From assembly GCF_034702125.1 (NCBI RefSeq), contig NC_085861.1:2289042-2353041 (forward strand): a stretch of 64,000 nucleotides of DNA, given 5' to 3'. Below the pieces are notes generated by a model. That model saw nothing but the letters and a program-made list of their open reading frames with translations. It made no database searches and was not told where the DNA came from. The position numbers and the translations under genes are program-made. Positions 48,898 through 60,402 of the stretch are shown here, in pieces (position 1 is the first letter of the stretch; each line of letters opens with the position of its first letter). The stretch is from Engraulis encrasicolus. Taxonomy: Eukaryota; Chordata; Actinopteri; Clupeiformes; Engraulidae.

Positions 48898-51302
48898 GCC
48901 GTCCATTGTCCTAGATGGCCACAATACATATTATTGGAATCGGTTATGGGACAAAAAGGGCACTACTGTTACGGAGCTGACAAAAGCGTGAAACTTTGCA
49001 CGATGCTTCCTTAGGACCCCTCAATGATTTAAGCCTAGGAGCCCAAGTGACTTGCTCAATTTTCATATCAATCAAGTGAATAATACATGTACATATCATG
49101 TGTCAGCTTGGATTATCTACCTCTATAAGGTCATTACAAAATAAAATATATATTGATTTGTGTTCAGATATGTATATCTCAAGTCCTAAGTGTACTGTGG
49201 AGTGATAGGGGCCTTTATGCTTGGGAAATTATGAATAATCAATGTGCAATACACCATACAGTATATTGACAAATACTTTATGTATTGTATGTATTAGCAA
49301 AATGGTTTTCTGGTCTACTTTGTGCTTAAACTTAGATGACATGTTGGCTACCTAACCACTTAATTTATTGATTGCTTGTTATTTTTTATTTGTGCGTGTG
49401 GTCCTTTGTTTAAAACATATCTGCCTGCCTTCCCTCTCTCACACACTCAAGTCTTTCAAAAACTTTAAACAACAGCATGTGGAAATGCCATTGGCTTTGG
49501 AGGGATACAGCTGTCAAAGTAGCCTACAAGTCATCAAGACTATACTGTACTGTACTGTGGCGTAGTGTACACTGCTATACTGTACTGTACTGTACTGTAC
49601 TGTACTGTAATGTGATATACCACACTGTACTGTACTGTACTGCACCGTACTATATGCTACTGTACTTTTACTTTACTATACTGCACCGTAGGCTACTGTT
49701 GTATGCTACTGTACTGTACTGTACTGCACCGTACTGTATGCTACTGTACTGTGCTGTACTGTAGTGTACTGTACTGTACTATACTCTACTGTACTGTAAT
49801 GTACTTTACTATACTGCTCCGTACTGTATGCTACTGTACTGTACTGTACTACACTCTACTGTACTGTATGCTACTGTACTTTACTGTACTGCACCATACT
49901 GTATGCTACTGTACTGTACCGTACTGTATGCCACTGTACTGTGCTGTAGTGTACTATACTCTACTGTATTATACTCTACTGTACTGTACTTTACTATACG
50001 GCACCATACTGTATGCTACTGTACTTTACTGTACTGTACTGTACTGTACTGTACTGTACAGTACAGTACAGTACAGTACAACTACACAGAACTGAAACAT
50101 TTAGAGCATTCTGAGGTCATGTACAATATGATGCAAAAAGATGTAGTGGGAATGAGTTATGTTACTGTTACCACTCAAAATCTTGAAGGTGAAAAAAATC
50201 ATATGGCATTTGGTGTATATATATATACCATATGAGAATTGTTTTTTAACATAGATATTTCTCTTAAAGGTGGCAAAGACCTACGGTAGGTAACATGTTG
50301 TCCATCAGCTGTCATTTTTGAAGTAGCAATTGAAATACTCAATGATTACTGAGTTTATTGTAATGCAACTTGTGACACAAGTACTAGGTGAGGACTTGTT
50401 TGCAAATTCAGGAGGAAAAAAAAACAATTCTCACACCTCTGCCTACTTACTCAACACCTACTTAGAAATCATTCCCATTTGATTTGAACTGAAGATATAG
50501 CCTACATGTACTGTATATTGAGTGATCTGTAATGCCATTCTTAAAGACTGAAATGCAGTCACTATAGACATAATGCTACTTGTGAAAATTTAGAATTAAG
50601 TGATCTTATGGGTTCTTCATACACATGGAGAGGTATTGTCCTTTACCCTCTCTCATACACATAAAAAATATCTGTTATGGAAATTAGAGGATGGAGAACC
50701 TGCTACCTTGGACATCATCTTGACACTTCCCAATTCAGATGCAGCTGAGCGAGCATTAGCAGCAGTCTATTCTCACCAGAATCAGAATCTCATCAGAATC
50801 TTCTCAACATTTTCACAATGTTACATTTGCTGTCAAATATGTAAGCACAGACTCACCCATATTTTCACACTATGAACATTTTGTAGTTGCAGCAATCTGG
50901 TCAAGCAGGCTACCCCTGCCCTTGCTTCATCTCTGCTGAGTTCGGGACTATATTAACATCGTCAGCTAAGTAAAATGTCATGTAATAACAAGGTAATGCA
51001 TGACATATTGTATATGACATGGCAGAATGTTTTTCTTTTTCCGAGGGCTCCAAGGCTAGAATTACAGCATATACCCTAAAGAAACACCATGCAAAGTTTG
51101 GTGCTTTTGTCACTTCCGTAACAGTATCTGTATTATATCTGTATTGCGGCCATCTTGAAAAATGGCCGCCATCTTGTTTTTCCACCTGGATAGCGACCTT
51201 TTTTTGGGAAAGTAGCTCCTGATGCACCTGTGAACCAGATTTGGTCCTTGTATCACCAAGTGAAAGATTCATATGGAATATTGACTTAACATCCTTCACT
51301 AT
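48898..51302. repeat. Segmental duplication, copy B (empty sites)
   Basis: An uninterrupted 2.4-kb counterpart of copy A, directly adjacent and in the same orientation. It retains the pre-insertion sequence at all three insertion sites. It includes its own (TACTG)n array at about 49541-50080. Confidence 0.9.
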
Positions 51303-53256
51303 TGGGATTGTCACTTGCAGAGCCCTTAACTTGTAAATTGATGTTTCTCTTGTACTCTGCTATTATGGATGTTGGACATTCTTTGACATTTTTCTATTGG
51401 ATCTTCTGTGTTGGGAATTTGTATTGTGACTTTTTACTGCTACCTACTGATCAATTTGAACTGTGACAAAATATACTGGACATACTTATTTTTGTTTCTT
51501 GCTGGTTTACCATAGTGCCTTTGTTCAAGCACCCTTTTTTTGGAGTAAAAGCATTTGAAGCTCACTTCCCTTGTCTGTCTCACATTTCAGTAGCCTCAAA
51601 TTCACTCTCAATTCCTGGGAATTTCTGTTTTTTAATATAAATGATGATGATGATGATGATGATAATAATAATAAATATATAGACTGAATAAGATAAAAAT
51701 GATAAAGATAAGAATGATAAACTGCTCCTGGCTCCAATGCACATACAGTAGTTCTTCTAACAACTTAGGCCAAGTTGCACTGACCATAAAGTGTTGTTTA
51801 GTATTTGATGCAGCTAAATAAATGAACTATGGAATACTGGATGGAATAATGTGAGGCAAATAAATAAATAATGAGTAAGGTGTTAAATTAACTTAAAATT
51901 AAATTATTTACTGGCAAATGTTTGCTTTGAAAGTTTCCCAATGTAATTTCCCTAGTTTTACAGCTTTAACTAGTTCAGTATTGCCATCTGGTGGACAAAG
52001 GCGATATTGCCTAAAATTGATATCTGGTACCTGAATTTATAGGCACTAACAAGTTAGGAAAATGGTCTTGCTACCTAGACAAATATGCCTCAGTCCTATG
52101 AAGTTTTATGGTGTTTATTGGCATAACGGGTGGAAATTGCACCACCTGAAAAAAATGGCAGGAGCCGCCACTGGACCCATATACACAACACACGTCCTAA
52201 ACCGTCATGCAGCATTTTCATCCAGGATGCATTGCTGTCTGTGTGCGCATGTCTGCGTTGATGACATGACAGTTAGATTTCCTGTCAAACTTCGAAATTT
52301 CGTCGACGTTGCGTTGACGAGGTGACATGTCACATGGTGTCAAATTATCGCGGGATGTATGCGACTGCAGTCAGATCTTGCAACCTCTGCAGTTGCTTAT
52401 CCCCTTCAACGCTCGTCTGCGGACTGCCTCCGAGGTCACGCGCCCATGAATTGGTTGGTCAACAACTCACTCACGTGTGTATATGGGTCTTGTCTCACAC
52501 CTCTACACAAGTTTGCGCAGGTCCCCACTTCAGCTCCTCCTCACTGCCTGTCCCCCCACTCCTCACACGTGGTGTGTTAGTAGAGCAAACCAGTGCGAGC
52601 TCATCGTCTCGTTCATATTTGTGGCCGACTGCAAATGCGCTGTATTTAATAACACCCACATCGTGACAAGTTCTCGCTCACGTCCGTCAACGGTGGTCGA
52701 CAGCAACAAAGTCGTACCGGGCTAGTATTTCTGTGAGTTCACGGAGTTATGGGCACCTGCTGTCATGACCCATTGTGCGCGCCAGCAACTAAAACAAAAC
52801 ACCCTTGTTTTCGAGCTAACCCCTGTTATATTTCAGTATATTAGGTTGAAAAGATCATACAAACGATATTTTGTTCAGGCTACAGATGACAGAAGACTCT
52901 GTAATAGCATCTGATAGGTTTGGAGTTGTTAGGACGATGCCATTATGGGCAAAAACGTTTGCAGAATAGTTCTACTTCAAATAGCGTTTTCTCAGCTTTT
53001 TGGCTAGAAAGCAGCATTTTGGCGAATTCCACTTAATTTCAACAGATGATTATGAAAGAACGGAAAGGGGTAGAGCAACACCGTTTTTTTTCTGATGACA
53101 AATGAGCGTCTAATCTGTATTCTAATAGGTATGGTGTTGACAGACACAGAACTCAATTTTCTGTGAGCCTCCAAAAAACACCCAAAATGCTGAAAAATCT
53201 CTGGCACTCTGGGTTACTTCTGGGTGGCTTCATGAAAATGGCTGACAGCTAATGAG
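51303..53256. other. Right unassigned part of the 15-kb insertion
   Basis: Contains a (GAT)n/(AAT)n run at about 51641-51678 and otherwise no recognised feature. Frames near 52062-52725 are short and without family resemblance. Confidence 0.4.
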
Positions 53257-53260
53257 TTAA

Positions 53261-53620
53261 ATTCTGGCTTCACTTACAAAGTTCAAAAATGTCTTCTTTT
53301 CAACCCCAAGACCCTCCTTGATCTACCAGCGAACTTTTGAGCAATTTGGGGTTGTGTGAATTGTTTGTAGTCAACATTACATACTCAGATTTAGTTAGCA
53401 ACCCGGATGGTTAGCCTTGTGTTACACCTCCCCAAAAGGAGTTTGTTAATAAGTTGTGGTTTCACTTAAAAAGTTCAAAAATTACTTGTTTTCAACCCCA
53501 AGACCCTCCTTGATCTATCGGCGAAATGTTGAATAATTTGGGGTTGTTAAATGGTTATGTGAATTGTTTGTTGTCAACATTACATGCTCGGAGTTGGCTA
53601 TCAAGCCAGAGCTAACCTTG
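53261..53620 (+). repeat. 200-bp tandem repeat, right part
   Basis: Two further units of the array that starts at 34246 ('accctccttgatctaccagc' at 53311 and a variant at 53503, period 192). Confidence 0.85.
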
Positions 53621-54013
53621 TGTTATTTTACCACAAGTTGGCTAGTTGTCAGCCGCTAGCTCGCCTGGGACAGTCTCATTTCCACCTATATTTATTCAGC
53701 GATTTATAGACTTTCAAAGCTCTTAAATGTCTTGTTTTTAATGGCACAGACTTCTCCACTGTCCAGATACGAGTTTGCTTTGGGAAGCACTCCAGTAATG
53801 GCGGCCGCTCTACTCCCGGTTATTTCCTCGGATCGATGCATAAATGACATTTCTGCAATAAAACTTACTCAACATTTCTGGGTTCAGTATAGGGGCTTAT
53901 GGGGATCACGACTGGACTATGTGCTTGAAATAATGGACTAATGTTTTGATCCTAACTGAACTAAATGTATATTGTGTATACGATGGTGGGGGGAATGCTT
54001 GGGCAACTGTTAT
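53621..54013. other. Unassigned sequence
   Basis: A 69-codon frame (53732-53941) spans 'gtaatggcggccgctctact'. I recognise no family. It could be the 5' part of a retrocopy or element. Confidence 0.3.
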
Positions 54014-55921
54014 TGTTACCTTCGCCAGAAGGTTATGTTTTGACGGCCGTGTATTTATTTGTGAATATGTCTGTTTGTTTGTTTGTTTGTTTGTAGTTCG
54101 CATAACTCAGTCAGAACTGAGCCAATTTTAATGAAATTTGGTGGGATGATTGGTCATGATCCAATGAACAATCGATTAGTTTTTGGGAGAGATTGGGTCA
54201 AAGGTCAAGGTCAAAATGTTTGTTTGTACTTCGTATAACTCAGACAGAACTGAGCCGATTTTTGTGAAATTTAGTGGGATTATTGGTCATGACCCAAGGA
54301 ACAATAGATTAGTTTTTGAGAGTGATTGGGTCAAAGGTCAAGGTCAAGGTCACGAAAAGGTCAAAAACGTAAATTGAGCCGATTTTTATGAAATTTACTG
54401 GGATGATTGGTCATGACCCAAGGAACAATCGATTACTTTTTGGGAGTGATTGGGTCAACGGTCAAGGTCATGAAAAGGTCAAAAATGTTTTTCTTTGCCA
54501 AGCACTATATGCCAGAACAACGTGTGCATGCTGAATTGAATAAGAGGGACTGGGCCAAAAATTTCATATTACGATTAGTGGTGGGCCGTTATCGGCGTTA
54601 ACGTGCTGCGATAATGTGACACTCTTACCGCACGATAAAGAAAATATCGCACGTTAATCTATTTTCAAAATATGGGTTTGGATTTTGGGTATGCGCGTCA
54701 TCATAGCATTTGATTGACAGACGCTCAGACTGCGCTCCAGTCGCTTCTCCTCTCCACCTGTTGTTTCAGCAGACCAACTAAATATGAACAGTGTTTGCAT
54801 GCTGAAAACATTAATCTCTCTGCCGTGGTAGGTGTTGTCTGAGTGCTTTTTCATAAGTGGTGACTAGAGAGACGTTATTGTTTCAGGTGAAGCATAACGA
54901 GACATTATTGTGTGAGTAGCCTACCAGCCCGACATAGCCTACATTTCCTCACTCATTGCATGGAACACATAGGCCTAAACAACTTCCAGAAATCTTACCT
55001 GTGCCATAATTGCAAAATAGTCCGTGTGATATGCATTTTGAAGATTGTCAAATTGAAACTGTCAATATCTACTCTAGCTGAATGTTTGCAATTGTATTAC
55101 GATCGCGCATTTGCGACTCAGTGAGATGTCCGACGGTAATAAATCTCGCGCTTGTCGCGCTTGATATATTTTTTTGCTAACCGAATTCATTTCGAGTTGT
55201 AGCCTAGCCTAACTCCTCTGGCATTCTAACTACAATGTAGTTAGCCAGGTTTGGGCCAAATCGCCGTGGGCCAGTGCTGTAGGTTCTAGATATCTAGTAG
55301 CCTGGCTCTTCTGTGTGCACTTTGCCTGCTGCGCGAAGATCCTCCCTCTTTTAAAGGAGCGCGCAGCTCTTTTTAACAGTCAGTGGCAGACTCTCTCTCT
55401 CTCTCTCTCTCTCTCTGTCTAGGCCTATATCAAATGCTGAATTGTTGAGGTCATTTTGTTTAAATAGCCTAAATGTTTGATAGATTTATCTGTAGGACTA
55501 GTTGTCTCTACAACTTATAGTGCTGTTCATTTTGAAATTTCAGTATCTTATGACTGTAAATGCTTCCTAACATATTCGACACACTTTACACATAGGGCTA
55601 TTGCAGTGATTTTTTTCATCACCTAGTATCAACATGACCGTTCTTAAAAATGGTCTTAAGAAACCTTAAAAAACCCCAAGGTTTTTTTTGTTTTTTTTTC
55701 GTCATTATTTCGCTAGCGTGTCTATTCTGAATGAGCCATTTTGACATAGATTAATCTAGATTAATTTCAAAATCACAGTGAGATTAATCTACGATATTCC
55801 GGTCCGATTCCAATGAAACTAACACCAAAATTTGAAGAATGTTATGCCTCACACTCTGAAGATGGCCAGAAAAAAAATAAGTGGCGTAGGCGAAGGTTTG
55901 CGCTCTATCGAGTGCCATTCT
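54014..55921 (+). mobile_element. MITE with AGGTCA-rich tandem units, split by an hAT
   Basis: The left end 'tgttaccttcgccagaaggt' and right end 'ggcgaaggtttgcgctctat' / 'cgagtgccattcta' are the two ends of a repeat family I know as widespread in fish and invertebrates. After the left end come (GTTT)n and three units of about 120 bp (gaactgagccgatttt ... gattgggtcaaaggtcaagg). The right part resumes at about 55795 after the hAT insertion. Confidence 0.6.
54578..55791. mobile_element. hAT-type element (TAGTGGTGGGC end), partial
   Basis: It starts 'tagtggtgggccgttatcgg' with repeated 'gcacgttaatctattttc' text, and ends in 'attaatctagattaattt' and 'gagattaatctacgat'. The final inverted end is missing. 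A (CT)n run at 55389-55415 lies inside. No transposase. Confidence 0.55.
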
Positions 55922-55929
55922 ATTTTCCT

Positions 55930-57160
55930 TTGTATTTTTGGTTCTTTGTTTGAGATGGTAAATGTAGGCCTATTAGTTTATTCAGTTAATTGAATTGTGT
56001 TGAGTTGAAACGACAATGTAATCAGGTGAAGTACCTGTGAGTAATTAGTAAGCTATCAGTCATTGGGTAATTGAATGATTGAAGTGTGTATGTAAACCCG
56101 GGAATGGGTAGCTCCTGAGGAGAGGGGCTTGAAACAGCTAGTTGTGTGGCTGTGTTCATTTAGACAACTGCTGGTAACAAGAGAGAAATTTGTGCCTTAG
56201 CATTGTGAAAATTTAAGTTACAGAATTTCTGTTATGTTGAGTATCTTTCAGTTTGTTTTCAGTTGCCCACGTGCACATTTATTTTGGTGAAAATAAAGCC
56301 CATATATTTTTGATATAAAGTTTGTTCTGAGCTGCGTTCATCTTCTCCCGCGAAACTCCAACCGCAAAGCCTATCCTGATTAGTGAGAACAACCAACTTT
56401 CTCACATATGGTGACCTCGCCACTTTTCACTGATTTTAAACCACTATTTATTTTGGTTAACTTTATTTGTGAACTTGTGTATTTACTGTGCACTGCGAGG
56501 AGCGGGCAGAGCTGGACAGTTGGACACGCACACGCACACACACACCGTTCAGAATCGCATTCTCCTCTCCAAGTGCGCACGACACTGCTACACGGGAGCG
56601 CGCACCGTTGTGGCAGCATTTCCATCGCGTGATGTCAAGCACTGAAAATGGGCATGTGTTGTATGATCGGGCTCTAAATGTTTCATGTTTTGTAGGCCTA
56701 TAATGTTTGTGAATTATGTCTGTTTGGTGTGGAGATTTTGTGGGCAACAATGGGCAATGTTTGTCGATATGATTTGTAACTGCCGTTTTGTTTTGGAAAG
56801 GTCCTGAGAAATGGTTAATTGAATAATTGCCTGTGTAGTGAAGGGTATGTAAAACCCAGCTCATTGCTGAGAGTGAGCGAGGTAGGCGAAGCGGCTGTCT
56901 TCAGAAACGTTTGTAAAAAGTAGCTGCTGTGGAGCGCAGTAGCCTAATTAAGTGTCAGAAGTTTGGATTTGACTGATTTTGTATTGAGTATTTCGAGTTG
57001 CCAGTTCAAGTTTATGTCTATGTTGCCCACGAGCACCTTTTTGTTTTGAGAAAAATTAAAACGCTTCGAAGTTTAATCACGGTTTCCTGATCATCCATCC
57101 TCCGACGCTCCAATTACAACGTCATCCTGACAGGAGAAGAACGAGCTTTTCCACACTTAC
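55930..57160 (+). repeat. Two related LTR-like units
   Basis: Segments about 56030-56400 and 56810-57160 share order and text: 'gtgtatgtaaacccg' / 'gggtatgtaaaacccag', 'gttgcccacgtgcacatt' / 'gttgcccacgagcacctt', a polyadenylation-like 'aaaataaag' / 'aaaaattaaa', and 'ttctcccgcgaaactccaac' / 'ctccgacgctccaattac'. They look like diverged solo LTRs or tandem retro-element 3' ends. No gag or pol sequence is seen. Confidence 0.35.
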
Positions 57161-57403
57161 TGTTGGCGTTCTCACAAGTAGTTGTAGATTGAAGCACATC
57201 TTCCTACAAACTCTTCCAACAACCCCAGAAAGTAATCTGGTGATTGATTCATGAATCACGGTATCCAGCCATTATTTTGAATGGAACTACCGGTAATACC
57301 TAGCATAATGCACAGGCAGTGGTTGACATTAGGAGATGAGAAGCATATAAACGTTCCGCTCGCCCGCTCCACACTCCGGGAGATGCTGTGACAGCAGTGT
57401 TAA

Positions 57404-57699
57404 AGGGGTGTGCCACTATTTTGGGGCTTAATACAGTTAAAATCGTTGGCCGGGATTTATAAAGGTGGTAAAGTGTCTTATTTTTCATGTTAAGCGTTGT
57501 CTTGCTTTAAGACTATTAAAAGAGGGAATATGTCGCTAAGCTAGTGAAAGTAAATGGATCCATGTAGCATTGTAGCATGCTCCCTCTTTTAACTTATCTT
57601 AAAGCAAGGCAACGGCTTACATGAAAAATCAGACACTTTACCACCTTTATAAACCCCAGATTTTAACTGTATTAAGCCCCAAAATAAAGGCATTCCCCT
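57404..57699. mobile_element. TTAA-flanked palindromic MITE, intact copy
   Basis: A 296-bp element with TTAA at 57400-57403 and 57700-57703 and ends AGGGGTGTGCC and GGCATTCCCCT. It is nearly a full palindrome: gctaagctagtgaaag and the flanking gggaatatgtc are inverted in the right half. It is the intact relative of the split copy 25992-60067. Confidence 0.85.
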
Positions 57700-57703
57700 T
57701 TAA

Positions 57704-58117
57704 ATTGGGTTCAGAAATTATGAAAAGACACAGAGGGATCGAACGTCTGTGGAAAAAACTGAACCTTGTGTGTTGTTGACAGCTAATTATTAGCACTGAG
57801 CAGAGAAGCTCCATCAATGCTTATCGACATTCTGTATGTCCAAACACACAATGTCCAGTTTCATTTTTGTTTTTGACGACAACAGCATCACCAATCCATA
57901 GCATGCAGTTTAGTTATCTTTGCACATATTTCTGCTCATAGAGCAGTAAACTGTGCAAGGTGCCTTGCCATGTAGAGCGAGTTGTTGACACTGCTCTGTG
58001 ACCGCGGCATGAGAGCGGCGAGTCGGCGACTGCGAGTAGCCTAGACCAGCTGGCTCTGGCTGTGTCTGTGTGGTGGTCCGACTCGAGCAAGATACTGAAG
58101 TAGCACCAGAGACAATC
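57704..58117. other. Unassigned sequence
   Basis: No recognised element or coding sequence. It rejoins 59717 onward once the Tc1 is removed. Confidence 0.4.
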
Positions 58118-58119
58118 TA

Positions 58120-59714
58120 CAGTGAGGAGAATAAGTATTTGATCCCTTGCTGATTTTGTTGGTTTGCCCACTAATAAAGACATGATCAGTCTTTAATGTT
58201 AATGATAATATGTATTCTAATATGGAGAGGCAGAATATCAAAAAGAAAATCCAGAAATTAACTCTAAAGAATATATAATAATTGATTTATATTTAATTGA
58301 GGGAAATAAGTATTTGATCCCCTGCCAACCATTAAGAGTTCTGATCCTGCAGATCAAATGGCACTTCCAATCAACTTGTTATCTGAATTGAACACACCTG
58401 TTAATAGTAACCAGCACAAAAGACACATTGAATCTGCAGAATCAGTCCATAGAATCAGTCAATCAATCAAACTAAACTCGCCAACATGGGACAGACCAAA
58501 AAGCTGTCAAAGGATGTCAGGGACAAGATTTTAGAACTCAACAAGGCTGAAATGGGCTCCTGGATATTAAAGAGCAAACTGTTGGTGCATTTCTTCCCAA
58601 TTTTAGGACATACAAAATGATCATCAATCATCAATCTGAGGCCTGTCTCTGGTTCCATACAAGATTTGACCTTATGGGAATTTAATAACCAGAAAAAAGG
58701 AGATAAAGCACCTTAAAACTGTATGGGAGGAGCTAGGAAATGATCTCAAGGCAGTTGGGACCTCAATCACTAAGAAAACTATTGGAAACACTTGATACCA
58801 CAGCGGATTAAAATCTTGCAGTGCATGTATGGTACCCTGGCTTCAGAAGGAACCTGTTCAGGCTCACCTGAGGTTTGCCAATGAGCATCAAACTGGATTA
58901 GGATATGATTGGGAGGTGCTGGAATCAGATGACACCAAAATCAAACTGTTTGGCATTAACACAACTCGATGTGTTTGGAGGAAGAGAAATGCTGCCTATG
59001 ATCCCAAGAACAACACCTTCTCCAACATCATAAATGAAAGTGGTAACATTATGTTTTGAGGTTGTTTGTCTGGCCAAGACACAGGACAACTTCACATCAT
59101 CAAGAAATGGATGGAAGGAGACATGTAAACGTACAATGCTGCATGCCAACCTCTTTCCCACCACCACTAGACTGAAGGTGGGTCATGGATTGGCCTCCCA
59201 ATATGATAATAATCCATAACATACAGCCCAAGCAACGAAGGAGTAGCTCAAGCAGAAGCATATTAAGGTCATGAAGTGGCCTAGACAGTTTCCAAACATT
59301 AACCCTATACTAATTCTGTGGAGGGAAAAGAAGCTCCCATTTGCCAAGCTACAGTCATACAACTTAAGTGATTTAGAGATGATCTGCAAAGAAAAGCGGA
59401 CAAAAATTTCTAATATATCCACAAACATTGTTATTAACTGAAAGAAACATCTGACCTCCGTATGAGAAAACAAGGGCTTTGCCACCAAGTAATTTTGTCT
59501 TCTTTGACTAGAGGGGTCAAATACTTATTTTCCTCAATGGAATACAAATCAATTAAAATATATTCTTCAAAGTCATTTTCTGGATTTTCTTTTTGATATT
59601 CTGTCTCTCTATATTAGAATACATTTTATCATTAATATTATAGAATGATCATGTCCTTATTAGTGGGCAAACCAACAAAATCAGCAAGGGATCAAATACT
59701 TATTTTCCTCAGTG
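58120..59714 (+). mobile_element. Tc1 element, decayed
   Basis: 1,595 bp with TA on both sides (58118-58119, 59715-59716). The ends are CAGTGAGGAGAATAAGTATT and its inverse ending AATACTTATTTTCCTCAGTG, with long inverted ends of about 90 bp. Transposase traces run on the plus strand (MGQTKKLSKDVRDKILEL near 58485, then the FNDTKIKLFG-like block near 58929 and 'acaatgctgcatgccaacct' near 59131) but contain many stops. Confidence 0.85.
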
Positions 59715-60121
59715 TATATGCAGAGAATCTTTGGTAGCACGCTTTCCTAAGACCTGCCCCCTTCTTCTTCTGATTGGTTAACAATGTTAGTTTTAGTGCG
59801 CTCCTTTGCTACCATTGGCTGACAAACGCAGGAGGGATTTCGATTGTCTTTTTATTTACTTATTTACCGTCAATTTATTTTCGAGTATTTTTCATTGTTT
59901 TTAACCCACGGTCAATCGCTGCAAGCCGGAAATCCGGCCTGGGGCCGGAGAACTTTAATCCCTGAGCAAGACAACGCTTAACATGAAAAATAAGACACTT
60001 TACCACCTTAATAAACCCCAGCCAACGATTTTAACTGAAATAAGCCCCAAAATAGTGGCATACCCCTTTAAGGACAGTAACGAAGTAAAAATACTAGTTA
60101 CGTTCCACCTCTGATTAATTC

Positions 60122-60360
60122 AAATAAAACATGCACATACAGAAAATAGTGGGATTCGTCAATGCCCCAATTATGAAATCTTTCTCTTTTTTTGAATAGT
60201 TTACCTAGTTACCTAGTAACGATAATGTGCCTAAAAAAAAGAGCATTTACTACCTTACCGAATAGATAGTAAAATTAATGTAAAGAGTAAGCAGAACATA
60301 ATTTCATAGATTAATAATAAATTAATGAATTAATAATAATTAATTGTAAGCAGAACATAC
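60122..60360 (-). other. Intron remnant downstream of the 42-bp exon
   Basis: About 240 bp between the end of the nested stack and the small exon, AT-rich, with the exon's donor at its right edge. Confidence 0.6.
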
Positions 60361-60402
60361 CAGACTTCTGTGCTGGTTGTGCCGGAGTTGAGGTCTCAGC
60401 AC
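60361..60402 (-). CDS. Probable small NLR exon (42 bp)
   Basis: On the minus strand a strong acceptor (TTCCTCTGTCCTCCAG) precedes a 42-bp segment that ends at a consensus donor (CTG followed by GTATGT). In one phase it reads AETSTPAQPAQKS, open and proline/threonine-rich, like the short linker exons between the N-terminal region and FISNA in fish NLRs. Its length is a multiple of three, so inclusion keeps the frame. It is the nearest upstream exon candidate to the NACHT exon and lies just outside the outer hAT. No transcript evidence is available, so this is a prediction. Confidence 0.55.

Larger units (their letters stand above)
38305..53256. mobile_element. 15-kb TTAA-flanked insertion
   Basis: TTAA lies at 38301-38304 and 53257-53260. 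The ends CTCATTGGCTGCC and GACAGCTAATGAG are inverted with two mismatches in 13. Outside, the 200-bp tandem array is interrupted on the left ('ccaaaacgtgttcgtta') and resumes on the right ('attctggcttcacttacaaa') exactly as one unit would read. It is most likely a piggyBac- or Kolobok-type element that later accumulated other insertions and a segmental duplication. No transposase of its own is recognised. Confidence 0.75.
26236..59964. mobile_element. 33.7-kb interval with hAT-type ends
   Basis: It starts CAGGGATTAAAGTT and ends AACTTTAATCCCTG, a perfect 14-bp inverted pair of hAT style, exactly interrupting the palindromic MITE. The flanks (AAGGCAAG / AGCAAGAC) share GCAAG but are not a clean 8-bp repeat. 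The interval is mostly other insertions plus several kb of unassigned DNA. Whether it moved as one unit or grew by later insertions cannot be decided from the sequence. The latter is more likely. Confidence 0.6.
25992..60067. mobile_element. TTAA-flanked palindromic MITE, split copy
   Basis: TTAA lies at 25988-25991 and 60068-60071. The ends are AGGGTTATGCCACTATTTTG and the inverse ending GGCATACCCCT. The left portion (25992-26235) and right portion (59965-60067) match, in order, the intact 296-bp copy at 57404-57699 (gcttaatacagttaaaatcg, ggtggtaaagtgtctta, gagggagcatgtcgctaagc and their inverse). The two portions are separated by the 33.7-kb interval 26236-59964. Confidence 0.8.
24998..60113. 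mobile_element. Outer hAT element holding the whole nested stack
   Basis: The left part, 24998-25987, starts CAGAGGTGGAAGAAGTACTG. The right part, 60072-60113, ends CGTTCCACCTCTG. The 8-bp sequence ATTAATTC is directly repeated outside both ends (24990-24997 and 60114-60121), a perfect hAT-type target duplication. The left part runs into 'actcaagtaagtacaaattc' and 'aaactac', and the right part resumes with 'ggacagtaacgaagtaaaaa', as expected for one element split at its TTAA. Its own length is about 1.03 kb; the remaining 34 kb is inserted material. Confidence 0.85.

Noticed and set aside
26236..59964. A single giant 34-kb transposon
   Set aside because: The matching ends are real, but most of the interior is explained by later independent insertions. 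I keep it only as an interval with hAT-type ends.
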